This document shows, in pieces, positions 1 through 5,914 of a stretch of DNA of 11,168 bases; positions within the stretch are counted from its first letter, which is position 1; each line of letters opens with the position of its first letter. The notes below the pieces were generated by a model. That model ran no database searches. It saw only the letters and a list, made by a program, of their open reading frames with translations, and was not told where the DNA came from. Source of the DNA: Betaproteobacteria bacterium (lineage in GTDB: Bacteria; Pseudomonadota; Gammaproteobacteria; Burkholderiales; JAHFRG01); the NCBI GenBank assembly GCA_023258935.1, contig JAHFRG010000042.1, forward strand, positions 1 to 11,168, given 5' to 3'. Made by a program: the position numbers and the translations under genes.

Positions 1-138
1 TGACATCAGTACGCCGATTTCAGCTGCGCTGAAATCCAGCGATTTAAGGTACAGACTCCAGTAGGGTGAAAACGCGCCAACGAAAGCGAAATAAAAAAAA
101 TAAAAGCTGGAGAGGCGCCAATATGGAAAGCTCGGCAT
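1..138 (-). CDS. MFS transporter, N-terminal fragment (cut by left edge)
   Basis: Only the first 46 residues lie in the window. The frame is open from an ATG at 138 to base 1 and continues outside. The peptide has an aromatic, hydrophobic first membrane helix (residues about 6-30, including FYFFYFAFVGAF) and then SPYWSLYLKSLDFSAAEIGVLM. This is the characteristic start of the MFS_1-like / nucleoside-H+-symporter or HcaT-type branch of the major facilitator superfamily, in which helix 1 is followed by PYW-LYL and a short loop into helix 2. The start codon lies 19 bp after the stop of the SRPBCC gene, so it is probably the third gene of the aroC transcript. No strong Shine-Dalgarno is visible, but an in-frame stop just upstream (158-160) limits other starts. 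The substrate cannot be inferred from this fragment. Confidence 0.75.
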   Translation of the reverse strand, partial: MPSFPYWRLSSFYFFYFAFVGAFSPYWSLYLKSLDFSAAEIGVLMS

Positions 139-157
139 GTGCAGAAAATGCTGGGAC

Positions 158-556
158 TCAGCGCCGGCTGCGCTTCAGGTATTCAAGCCAGGGTTTCCAG
201 TAATACCTGCGCCAACCACGGGTTACGCCTTGCAAATCATGTTTCGGGACATTTACATGAACCAGATCTACCCGTGCACCGCGCCCAGCTTTGCTAAACA
301 TTAAAATCAGGATTGAATCATGATCGGTTATCTTCCACGTGCGCGAGCGCCACGACTGCATGACGAGCTTTTTCGGAACAATCAGCAGATTTTTACCCGA
401 AAGCATGCCGTTAAAAGCAGTAAATCTTCCGCCAACCACTTTGCTGATTGAAACCTTGCTGCCCACAATCGCTGAGTGCTTCCTGGAATCGAGATATGCA
501 TCAAACAAACTGTCGGGCGACGCATTAAATTGCACCGACTGCTTGATAATATTCAT
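158..556 (-). CDS. SRPBCC / Aha1-like domain protein
   Basis: A 132-residue protein beginning MNIIKQSVQFNASPDSLFDA. It has the usual opening of START/Bet v1-like (SRPBCC, AHSA1) proteins: a first beta strand, then 'ASP..LFDAYLD' entering helix 1. The centre has the 'GGRFTAFNGMLSGKNL' beta turn. The C-terminal helix carries the GVTRGWRRYYWKPWLEYL pattern common in bacterial Aha1-like domains. These proteins form a hydrophobic ligand-binding cavity, and the ligand here is unknown. The ATG is at 556 with GAGG about 9 bases upstream. The start overlaps the aroC stop by one base (TGATG), which suggests translational coupling. A longer frame extending back to 751 is just aroC read in another frame, so the shorter start is preferred. 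No link to chorismate synthesis is known; the coupling may be only operonic. Confidence 0.82.
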   Translation of the reverse strand: MNIIKQSVQFNASPDSLFDAYLDSRKHSAIVGSKVSISKVVGGRFTAFNGMLSGKNLLIVPKKLVMQSWRSRTWKITDHDSILILMFSKAGRGARVDLVHVNVPKHDLQGVTRGWRRYYWKPWLEYLKRSRR

Positions 557-1716
557 CAGGCCTCGTCCGGGTCTGGATTCTCTTTGTGCTCGCCTTTGGT
601 GCTTGAAGCTGCGCCTTTTCCGGCCTTTGCAGGGATTTTCGGGGTGGAACATTTCACATCCGCGTTTTGCGCGCGGTGGCGCAGCGCATGATCCATCAGC
701 ACCAGCGCCAGCATGGCTTCGGCGATGGGGGTGGCGCGAATGCCGACGCAAGGATCGTGGCGTCCATGCGTCTCGACGATGGTGGGCTTGCCTTGCTTGT
801 CTACGGAACGCCGCGGCAAACGGATGCTCGAAGTGGGCTTCACCGCGATGTTGACCACGATGTCCTGCCCGGTGGAAATGCCGCCGAGGATGCCACCGGA
901 GTTGTTACTCAAAAAACCCTGCGGCGTCATTTCATCGGAATGCTCGCTGCCCTTTTGTTTGACTGAAGTGAAGCCCGCGCCGATTTCCACTGCTTTCACC
1001 GCGTTGATGCTCATCATGGCGTAGGCGATATCGGCATCCAGCTTGTCGTACACCGGCTCACCCCAACCCACCGGTACCTGCTCGGCAATCGCGGTGATTT
1101 TCGCACCGCAGGAATCACCGGATTTCCTGAGCTTGTCCATGAATTCCTCAAGCTGCGGCACCACGCTCTCATCCGCCGCAAAAAAAGGATTGCTGTTCAC
1201 CACATTCCAGGTTTTGAACGGTATTTCGATTGGGCCGAGTTGCGACATGTAACCGCGGATTACCACTCCGTATTTTTCATGCAGCCATTTCCTGGCAATC
1301 GCAGCCGCCGCGACACGCACCGCAGTCTCGCGCGCTGACTGCCTGCCGCCGCCGCGGTAATCGCGAATGCCGTATTTTTGCCAGTAGGTATAATCGGCAT
1401 GCCCCGGACGGAAGGTGTCCATGATTTCGCTATAGTCTTTGCCCCGCGCGTCTTCATTGCGGATCAACAGCGCAATCGGCGTTCCGGTGGTCTTGCCTTC
1501 AAACACGCCGGAGAGGATTTCCACCGTGTCGGATTCGCGGCGCTGCGAGACATGCCGCGATGTGCCGGGTTTGCGCCGGTCCAATTCCCTCTGAATGTCT
1601 TCGGCAGAAAGCGCCATACCGGGCGGGCAGCCGTCCACCACGCATCCGATGGCGGGCCCGTGGGATTCACCGAAGGAAGTCACGCAGAAAAGCCGCCCTA
1701 AGGTATTACCTGACAT
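556..1716 (-). CDS. aroC: Chorismate synthase
   Basis: Catalyses the last shikimate-pathway step, EPSP to chorismate, with reduced FMN as cofactor, in the cytoplasm. At 386 residues it is slightly longer than usual (about 360). Visible family signatures are GNTLGRLF at the N-terminus, FGESHG (15-20, His19), DTFRPGHADYTY (100-111, His106), the GGGRQSARETA segment (122-132), the MSINAVKAVEIG segment, SGGILGGISTGQ, and the RHDPCVGIRATPIAEAM...DHALRHRAQN tail. Beyond the usual end there is a charged, low-complexity extension of about 20 residues (KAGKGAASSTKGEHKENPDP). The ATG has a GAGG ribosome site about 9 bases upstream. It is the first gene of an apparent three-gene transcript with the SRPBCC protein (1-base overlap) and the MFS transporter. 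I found no convincing promoter in the short A+T-rich gap 1717-1781. Confidence 0.97.
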   Translation of the reverse strand: MSGNTLGRLFCVTSFGESHGPAIGCVVDGCPPGMALSAEDIQRELDRRKPGTSRHVSQRRESDTVEILSGVFEGKTTGTPIALLIRNEDARGKDYSEIMDTFRPGHADYTYWQKYGIRDYRGGGRQSARETAVRVAAAAIARKWLHEKYGVVIRGYMSQLGPIEIPFKTWNVVNSNPFFAADESVVPQLEEFMDKLRKSGDSCGAKITAIAEQVPVGWGEPVYDKLDADIAYAMMSINAVKAVEIGAGFTSVKQKGSEHSDEMTPQGFLSNNSGGILGGISTGQDIVVNIAVKPTSSIRLPRRSVDKQGKPTIVETHGRHDPCVGIRATPIAEAMLALVLMDHALRHRAQNADVKCSTPKIPAKAGKGAASSTKGEHKENPDPDEA

Positions 1717-1781
1717 AATTTTCCTCGAAAAAAATACTATTAAAGTTTAACATATTCTTTCCATCTATCAGCGGATTGACG

Positions 1782-1994
1782 ATGCCTTCCAAGAACGATC
1801 CGGACAAAGTTAAAGGCCCTTCGGCAGAGCTCAGGACAGGCCCGGGCGGTTTGACTCTGCGGCAAATTCACGAGCAAGTGAAGCGCAGCGCCGAGCGCGA
1901 TCGCCAAGCCGAAAAAACCGCAAACAAGCTTGCGCAGAAGCAAAACCGTTGGCAGCGCTTTGTACGTTACGTGTGGGACAGGAAGCCAAAATGA
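1782..1994 (+). CDS. Small charged hypothetical protein
   Basis: A 70-residue reading frame, divergent from aroC, beginning MPSKNDPDKVK. I do not recognise a family. After residue 24 it is a highly charged, probably helical stretch (LTLRQIHEQVKRSAERDRQAEKTANK...) ending in a basic/aromatic tail (NRWQRFVRYVWDRKPK), so it could bind membrane or nucleic acid. Residues about 12-20 (GPSAELRTG) are encoded by a short repeat listed separately and are probably an insertion. A TTG six bases upstream of the ATG is an alternative start. There is no strong Shine-Dalgarno. The codon use and charge pattern look protein-like and the antisense frame looks worse, but this could still be a non-coding stretch. 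Confidence 0.5.
   Translation: MPSKNDPDKVKGPSAELRTGPGGLTLRQIHEQVKRSAERDRQAEKTANKLAQKQNRWQRFVRYVWDRKPK
1814..1843. repeat. Short dispersed-type repeat inserted in frame
   Basis: AGGCCC occurs at 1814-1819 and again at 1838-1843, bracketing TTCGGCAGAGCTCAGGAC. The period is 24 bp, or 8 codons. From general knowledge, the CTTCG.CAG.CTCAGGAC core resembles a short repeat scattered through many environmental proteobacterial genomes, often appearing in proteins as '..ELRTG..' or '..PELCRRA..'; both forms are seen here on the two strands. The flanking direct copies of AGGCCC and the exact multiple of three are consistent with insertion into a pre-existing small gene without breaking its frame. Only this copy is in the window. 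Confidence 0.55.
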
Positions 1995-2047
1995 AGGGGT
2001 GCTGATGACCGCCAGCACAAAATCGCGCTGCGCAATTAGTGCAAAAT

Positions 2048-2239
2048 CTATTTGGACTTGTAGGCCTCGCGCCATAGAAAATAGGCTAGCGTGCCTGCAA
2101 TCAATAATCCCACCACGCTCACCCACATGGGGATCACCAAGTTGTTCACAGTAGCTTCCCAGCCGTAAACAAGCCTCAATAAGTGCACCACCGCTATCAG
2201 AATAAAAATTGCTATGGCAAGAGTGGCGAATGGTTTCAT
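2048..2239 (-). CDS. Small two-helix membrane protein
   Basis: A 63-residue protein with two clear membrane segments: residues about 4-24 (FATLAIAIFILIAVVHLLRLV) and about 36-55 (IPMWVSVVGLLIAGTLAYFL). They are joined by a short loop, YGWEATVNN, and the protein ends in a charged tail, WREAYKSK. The length, the 'HLLRL..GWE' motif and the 'P.W.S..G..IAG.LA..LWRE' second helix match a family of small uncharacterised inner-membrane proteins common in proteobacteria; its function is unknown to me. The ATG has a strong ribosome site (AAGGGGAAG) immediately upstream. It lies 19 bp after the stop of the M17 aminopeptidase, so the two are probably cotranscribed. I see no strong terminator after it; a 6-bp GTGCTG/CAGCAC stem at 1999-2018 lacks a T-tract. 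Confidence 0.8.
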   Translation of the reverse strand: MKPFATLAIAIFILIAVVHLLRLVYGWEATVNNLVIPMWVSVVGLLIAGTLAYFLWREAYKSK

Positions 2240-2258
2240 GTGCTTCCCCTTTACTGAT

Positions 2259-3716
2259 TCAATTGCACGTCAAAATTCTAAGCATCTCCAAACCCCAGCC
2301 GACGCCAAATCCGGTAACGTCCGATGCCACCGCTCCCAGACCCCCCTTGCAACTGCTTGCCGACAAATCGACGTGCAGCCAAGGCAGGTCGTTGACAAAG
2401 CGCTTGAGGAAGCGCGCGGCGAGGATATGGTCGGCCTCGCCATCGAGCGTACACTGCTTGATGTCGGCGATCTTGCTTTCCAGCGCCTGCTCGTAATCTT
2501 CATCCAGCGGAAACGCGCACAACCTCTCGCCGCTCGCCTTGCCCGCCTCGACCGCCTGCGTGAGCAACGTCTCGCGATTGCCAAGCACGCCGGAATAGCG
2601 CTCCCCCAGCGCCACTGCCATGCTGCCGGTGAGCGTCGCAAAGTCTATGATCAATGAAGGCTCGGCTTTTGCCGCCAGCGTGAGCGTGTCAGCCAGCACC
2701 ATGCGCCCCTCAGCGTCGGTATGCACGATTTCAATGGTAGTCCCATTCAACGCTTTTACTACGTCGTTCTGCTTGTAGGCTTTGGGGCCGATGTGGTTCT
2801 GCGCGATGGCCAGCCAGCAGTCGATATTCACCGGCAGCTTGGCGCGGGTCGCAGCGAGCAAAATTCCCAAACACACCGCCGAGCCGTTCATGTCTTCGTG
2901 CATGCCGTGCATGGAGCGGGCGGACTTGAGATTGTGCCCGCCGGTGTCGAAGCAGATGCCCTTGCCGACCAGTGCCAGCGTCTGCTTGGCCCGGTTGTGG
3001 CGATAGTGCAAGTGTACAATCGCGGCGTCTTCCTCGAAACTGCCCTGCGCCACCGCGACGAACGCTCCCGCTCCCATTCTGCGTAGTTTTTGCAGACTGT
3101 ATTCCTCATGTTTCCAGCCATAATTTTTAGCGATTTTCCTGATGCGCCGGCGATACAGCCCTGGGGTGAGTTCGTTGGGGGGCAAAACGGTAAGCTCGCG
3201 GCACAGCAGATTGCCTTCAGCCTGGGCCAGCAATTCTTTAAAGTCATGTGTTGTCTGGCATCCGTAGAGCACGATCCTGGCGAGCGGTTTGGATGGCGGC
3301 TTCTTTTTTCTTTGTGGTAGCTTGGCTCCATTCACCCAGGCCGCATAGGCCGCAAGCTGTCCTGCATTGTTGCGCTCGTCCGGGCTCCCGTGAGTCGAAA
3401 TGCAAAGCGTTTGCGGGTTTTCCTCGAGCAGCGGTTGCAGTGCCTTGCGTAGCAGCGTGTACTGCTCGAACACGGATTTAGCGGAATCCAGCATCACCCA
3501 TGCAGCCAACCCCCCGTGCGGGAGCATGGCGCACAATGGCGTCTCGGCTAGTTTTTCGGCTCTCATGGCGCGGCGCTTCAACAATGCGCGCAACGCTCCT
3601 GCTCCAGGCAAAACGGGAAGTTGTTTGCTCTTTGGCAGCACCAATAGAACGTGGGAAGTTTTAGCGAGAGCTGCTGCGGACAGGATTGATGCGTGCGTCT
3701 CAAGCTTGGCCAGCAT
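2259..3716 (-). CDS. M17 leucyl aminopeptidase family protein
   Basis: A 485-residue cytosolic peptidase of the PepA/LAP family, which removes N-terminal residues from peptides using two metal ions. The C-terminal catalytic domain has the full set of residues: GKGICFDTGG (Lys252, Asp257), Lys264, MHEDMNGSA (Asp275), and HTDAEGRMVLADTL (Asp334, Glu336, Arg338). Spacing between these positions equals that of E. coli PepA (270/275/282/293/352/354/356). The Asn usual before TDAEGR is His333. The N-terminal domain (about 1-165) is poorly conserved, as is usual in the family. The ATG at 3716 is preceded by CGGAG at a good distance. It is divergent from thyA and followed closely by a small membrane protein gene. 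It is not in the usual pepA-holC-valS context, so it is likely a second M17 paralogue; the symbol is left blank for that reason. Confidence 0.93.
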   Translation of the reverse strand: MLAKLETHASILSAAALAKTSHVLLVLPKSKQLPVLPGAGALRALLKRRAMRAEKLAETPLCAMLPHGGLAAWVMLDSAKSVFEQYTLLRKALQPLLEENPQTLCISTHGSPDERNNAGQLAAYAAWVNGAKLPQRKKKPPSKPLARIVLYGCQTTHDFKELLAQAEGNLLCRELTVLPPNELTPGLYRRRIRKIAKNYGWKHEEYSLQKLRRMGAGAFVAVAQGSFEEDAAIVHLHYRHNRAKQTLALVGKGICFDTGGHNLKSARSMHGMHEDMNGSAVCLGILLAATRAKLPVNIDCWLAIAQNHIGPKAYKQNDVVKALNGTTIEIVHTDAEGRMVLADTLTLAAKAEPSLIIDFATLTGSMAVALGERYSGVLGNRETLLTQAVEAGKASGERLCAFPLDEDYEQALESKIADIKQCTLDGEADHILAARFLKRFVNDLPWLHVDLSASSCKGGLGAVASDVTGFGVGWGLEMLRILTCN

Positions 3717-3721
3717 GGATA

Positions 3722-3785
3722 CTCCGATGCGGTAAAATGATGGGGAACCCCTCGTAAAGTCCGATCGTGGCGGACTTCATCGGAG
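3722..3785. repeat. Nested inverted repeats in the aminopeptidase-thyA divergent gap
   Basis: The outer arms CTCCGATG (3722-3729) and CATCGGAG (3778-3785) are perfect complements. Directly inside the right arm, AAGTCCG (3757-3763) pairs with CGGACTT (3771-3777) over a 7-base loop. The right halves of the two repeats abut, forming CGGACTTCATCGGAG. No T-tract follows on either strand, so it is not an intrinsic terminator. Its place between divergent genes suggests an operator or a leader structure. Confidence 0.5.
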
Positions 3786-3804
3786 ATTCCTTAAAGATTA
3801 TAAC
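3776..3804 (+). promoter_or_regulatory. Weak candidate sigma70 promoter for thyA
   Basis: TATAAC at 3799-3804 is a good -10 hexamer. With a 17-base spacer, the -35 position holds TTCATC (3776-3781), a weak match. The -35 would overlap the nested inverted repeat, so a factor binding there could control thyA. The leader to the thyA ATG would be about 70 bases. Confidence 0.28.
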
Positions 3805-3880
3805 CAAGCCGCCGGCTTTCGAACTAAAAGATTTTCATCCCAGTTGCCCGCTAACCTCTTTTAACTTACGCTTCTTAACC

Positions 3881-4675
3881 ATGCGCCAGTACCTCGACTT
3901 AATGCAGCATATCCTAGACCATGGTGTGCCTAAGAATGACCGTACCGGCACCGGCACCTTGAGTATTTTCGGCTATCAACTGCGGTTCGACCTCAATGAC
4001 GGGTTTCCCCTCCTCACCACCAAAAAAATCCATCTGAAATCTGTCATTCATGAGTTGTTGTGGTTTCTCAAAGGCGAGACCAACATCAACTATCTCAAGG
4101 ATAATGGCGTCACCATTTGGGATGAATGGGCTGACGAAAAAGGCGAACTCGGTCCGGTTTACGGCTATCAGTGGCGCTCCTGGCCCGCTCCTGATGGACG
4201 GCATGTTGACCAGATTGCGAACATCGTTGAGGAAATCAGGAGGAATCCGGATTCGAGGAGACTCCTGGTTTCAGCCTGGAATGTGGCGGACCTCTACAAA
4301 ATGGCGCTTCTGCCGTGCCATGCGTTTTTCCAGTTTTACGTCGCGCAAAACAGGCTTTCCTGCCAGCTTTACCAGCGCAGCGCCGATGTGTTTCTCGGCG
4401 TGCCTTTCAATATCGCATCCTACGCCCTACTGACCCTGATGATGGCCCAGGTATGCAAGCTCAAATCCGGCGAACTTGTCCACACCTTCGGCGATGCCCA
4501 TCTGTACCTTAACCATGTGGAACAGGCGCGCGATCAGTTGTCACGGCAGCCAAAGAAACTGCCGGTAATGAACATCAATCCTGCGGTCAAAAATATATTC
4601 GAGTTTAAATACGAGGATTTCCATCTAGAAGGCTATGAGCCTCATCCCGCGATCAAAGCACCGATCGCTGTTTAG
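3881..4675 (+). CDS. thyA: Thymidylate synthase
   Basis: Makes dTMP from dUMP using methylene-tetrahydrofolate, releasing dihydrofolate that FolA must recycle. Starting at ATG 3881 the product is 264 residues, the length of E. coli ThyA, and the catalytic residues fall on the same numbers: Cys146 in LLPCHAFFQFYV and Asn177 in VPFNIASYALL. Other signatures are NDRTGTGTLSIFG (19-31), PLLTTKKIHLKSVIHELLWFL, GPVYGYQWRSW, the RRLLVSAWN phosphate-binding segment (Arg126-127), FGDAHLYLNHVEQA, and the APIAV C-terminus. A GTG at 3767 would add 38 residues with no resemblance to the family, so the ATG is chosen even though it lacks a clear Shine-Dalgarno. It is convergent with the envelope operon, and folA lies about 4.8 kb downstream on the same strand instead of adjacent. 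Confidence 0.98.
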   Translation: MRQYLDLMQHILDHGVPKNDRTGTGTLSIFGYQLRFDLNDGFPLLTTKKIHLKSVIHELLWFLKGETNINYLKDNGVTIWDEWADEKGELGPVYGYQWRSWPAPDGRHVDQIANIVEEIRRNPDSRRLLVSAWNVADLYKMALLPCHAFFQFYVAQNRLSCQLYQRSADVFLGVPFNIASYALLTLMMAQVCKLKSGELVHTFGDAHLYLNHVEQARDQLSRQPKKLPVMNINPAVKNIFEFKYEDFHLEGYEPHPAIKAPIAV

Positions 4676-4683
4676 CTCCGCTG

Positions 4684-4711
4684 AAAACGGGACGGAATTG
4701 CTTCCGTCCCG
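4684..4711 (-). terminator. Hairpin terminator shared by thyA and the convergent operon
   Basis: A perfect 10-bp stem, CGGGACGGAA (4688-4697) and TTCCGTCCCG (4702-4711), closes a 4-base loop. On the reverse strand it is followed by TTTTC (from the A's at 4684-4687), and it sits 10 bp after the stop at 4722, so it best serves the reverse-strand operon. On the forward strand, 12 bp after the thyA stop, the hairpin has no T-tract, so it would terminate thyA less well. Confidence 0.8.
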
Positions 4712-4721
4712 CCTCGATCCT

Positions 4722-5258
4722 TCAAAAAACCCGGCCTGTTAGCGCAGCCAGCATCAGAGCAAAAATGCGGTTGTTATCCGTAATCGCCGTATTTTCGAGG
4801 TGAACTATCTTGTCGTTGACGATTTTGACTTTCTCACCGACATGGAAAACGGGTTGGTCTTGCTGTGAAATAACGCGGTATGTACCGTCATACATGCGTA
4901 TCTTGACCAGATAGGCTGACATGGTAGCAGTCTGGCTGTCAGCCACACTACCTGGAACCGTACCCACCCCACTGCTCTCTCCTTTAACCTTATTCACGAA
5001 GATGGAGTCAATCACCGCACAGTTGGCACAAGGCTTGGTTTGCTCTACGTTCTGCGAGGAGGCGTTTTTTACACCAATAATCGGCGTGATATTCGGCTCA
5101 ATGCCCGTCTTTTCGGGGCGCGCGGCGGACCCGCTGGTTCCGGAATTCACAGCAGTCATTTGACCGGTGATTGAGGCAGTTCCGACAAGGCTGAAAATAA
5201 CCAACGAAATCACCGCGATGATAACCAATGGATTAACTTTGAATGTTGTGTTATTCAT
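4722..5258 (-). CDS. Membrane-anchored SlyB-like protein lacking the glycine zipper
   Basis: A 178-residue envelope protein. One N-terminal membrane helix (about 10-32, PLVIIAVISLVIFSLVGTASITG) is followed by a linker rich in Ser, Thr, Gly and Ala. CANCAVIDSIFVNKVKGESSGVG (77-99) corresponds to the segment that precedes the zipper in glycine-zipper 2TM proteins (CxxCGVVESV...VKGEGSGLGAVAGG). The C-terminal small beta domain (about 115-153: YLVKIRMYDGTYRVI, PVFHVGEKVKIVND) is also typical of that family. The two Gly-rich hairpin helices that normally lie between these parts are missing; only about 14 residues replace them. A further tail (about 154-178) follows the beta domain. It starts 23 bp after the EF-hand/BON gene, with AAAGGAG just upstream, so the two form an operon. 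The family role (outer-membrane integrity or stress) is only a general association. Confidence 0.72.
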   Translation of the reverse strand: MNNTTFKVNPLVIIAVISLVIFSLVGTASITGQMTAVNSGTSGSAARPEKTGIEPNITPIIGVKNASSQNVEQTKPCANCAVIDSIFVNKVKGESSGVGTVPGSVADSQTATMSAYLVKIRMYDGTYRVISQQDQPVFHVGEKVKIVNDKIVHLENTAITDNNRIFALMLAALTGRVF

Positions 5259-5272
5259 GATCTTTCTCCTTT

Positions 5273-5290
5273 AAGATTTATCTAAATCTT
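5273..5290. repeat. AT-rich hairpin spanning a stop codon between two cistrons
   Basis: AAGATTTA (5273-5280) and TAAATCTT (5283-5290) are perfect complements. In RNA the reverse-strand transcript would form a stem over the last codons and stop of the EF-hand/BON gene, ending directly before the AAAGGAG ribosome site of the next gene. It could tune coupling or RNA processing between the two genes. There is no T-tract, so it is not a terminator. Confidence 0.45.
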
Positions 5291-5776
5291 TACAATCAGA
5301 GCGTTCTTCACCGACACCACACCGCGCACGCCCGATGCAATGCGTGCAGCCTTGCGCACCTGGTTATCATCTTCGACGAATCCACTCAGTAAAACATGAC
5401 CACGGTAGGTTTCAACACTCACATCCAGCGATTTAATGTCAGGGTCATTGAGCATAGCGGCTTTGACCTTGGCGGTGATGACTTCGTCTTCCACGAAACG
5501 CTTCGCTTTCGCCTGGTGCAGGGCTAATTCTGCAGCGGTGTATTCATCCAAATCCAATTTGCTGTCGTGATCGGCATCCGCATCGGAAAATACCCGCAAC
5601 AAATCCCTGCGCTCTTTCAATTCCTTTTTGCTAAGGTAGCCGTCATGATTGACATCGTATTTCTTGAACGCTGCCTCAATGTTAGCGTTCACTTTCACCG
5701 GCTCGTCCACAGCATAGGCAGGGATGCACGCCAGCAACGCAAGCGCCACAGCTGCTTTGCAAAGATTTGTGTTCAT
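5282..5776 (-). CDS. Secreted EF-hand plus BON-domain protein
   Basis: A 164-residue periplasmic protein. The signal peptide is residues 1-22 (MNTNLCKAAVALALLACIPAYA), with an AYA cleavage site. Two canonical 12-residue EF-hand loops follow: Asp41-Glu52 (DVNHDGYLSKKE) and Asp67-Glu78 (DADHDSKLDLDE). Both have acidic or Asn/Ser ligands at positions 1, 3, 5 and 9 and Glu at 12, so calcium binding is likely, although the second loop has Ser instead of Gly at position 6. Residues about 94-163 are a BON domain (VEDEVITAKVKAAMLNDPDI...VETYRGHVLLSGFV...GVRGVVSVKNALIV), as in OsmY and other envelope-stress proteins thought to bind phospholipid. The ATG at 5776 has a perfect GGAGG site 9 bases upstream; a longer start at 5797 would put residues before the signal peptide. 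It is first in an operon with the zipper-less SlyB-like gene, downstream of a likely sigma54 promoter. Confidence 0.87.
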   Translation of the reverse strand: MNTNLCKAAVALALLACIPAYAVDEPVKVNANIEAAFKKYDVNHDGYLSKKELKERRDLLRVFSDADADHDSKLDLDEYTAAELALHQAKAKRFVEDEVITAKVKAAMLNDPDIKSLDVSVETYRGHVLLSGFVEDDNQVRKAARIASGVRGVVSVKNALIVKI

Positions 5777-5802
5777 GATCTGTCCTCCAAATCTCAATCC
5801 GT

Positions 5803-5816
5803 TTAGCCGCGGCTAA
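5803..5816. promoter_or_regulatory. 14-bp perfect palindrome in the leader of the EF-hand/BON gene
   Basis: TTAGCCGCGGCTAA is identical to its reverse complement. It would fall about +9 to +22 from the predicted sigma54 start and 27 bases before the ATG. It could be an operator, or form a short RNA stem (TTAGC/GCTAA with loop CGCG). No factor can be named. Confidence 0.4.
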
Positions 5817-5834
5817 CCTTTTGCAATACAAGCT

Positions 5835-5851
5835 CGCAGGCTGCGTGCCTG
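5835..5851 (-). promoter_or_regulatory. Sigma54 (-24/-12) promoter for the EF-hand/BON operon
   Basis: Read on the reverse strand, the site is AGGCACG, four bases, then CTGC, against the RpoN consensus TGGCACG-N4-TTGC. This is 9 of 11 positions, with the essential GG and GC dinucleotides exactly 10 bases apart. Transcription would start near 5824, giving a leader of about 48 bases to the ATG at 5776. No comparable sigma70 promoter is evident nearby. One caution is that the same bases form a small inverted repeat (CAGGC/GCCTG), which could explain the match by chance. Confidence 0.62.
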
Positions 5852-5914
5852 AAAGTGATTGCTATACAAAACAAATAGGTGGGATGTAATTGCAAAGAAG
5901 TGCTTCACAAAATA

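Noticed and set aside
556..751. Longer start for the SRPBCC protein, adding 65 residues
   Set aside because: The added part is Arg/His-rich and lies entirely inside aroC. The start at 556 has a ribosome site, a coupled TGATG junction and matches the family.
1125..1142. CCTGAGCTTGTCC in aroC resembling the reverse of the dispersed repeat
   Set aside because: The residues encoded (MDKLRKSGDS) align with the normal chorismate synthase sequence at this point, so the likeness is coincidental.
1999..2018. GTGCTG/CAGCAC hairpin after the small charged protein as a terminator
   Set aside because: The stem is only 6 bp with an 8-base loop, and no T-tract follows on either strand.
1740..2126. 128-residue reverse reading frame between aroC and the small membrane protein gene
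   Set aside because: It overlaps the small membrane protein gene in another frame and the divergent small gene antisense. It has no recognisable domain and contains the repeat as '..ACPELCRRA..', a common artefact of that element.
3767..3880. GTG start giving thyA a 38-residue N-terminal extension
   Set aside because: The extension has no family resemblance, and the internal ATG gives exactly 264 residues with catalytic numbering identical to E. coli ThyA.
5837..5851. CAGGC/GCCTG inverted repeat as an independent operator
   Set aside because: It coincides with the sigma54 match and is only a 5-bp arm, so it is recorded as a caution on the promoter call instead of a separate feature.
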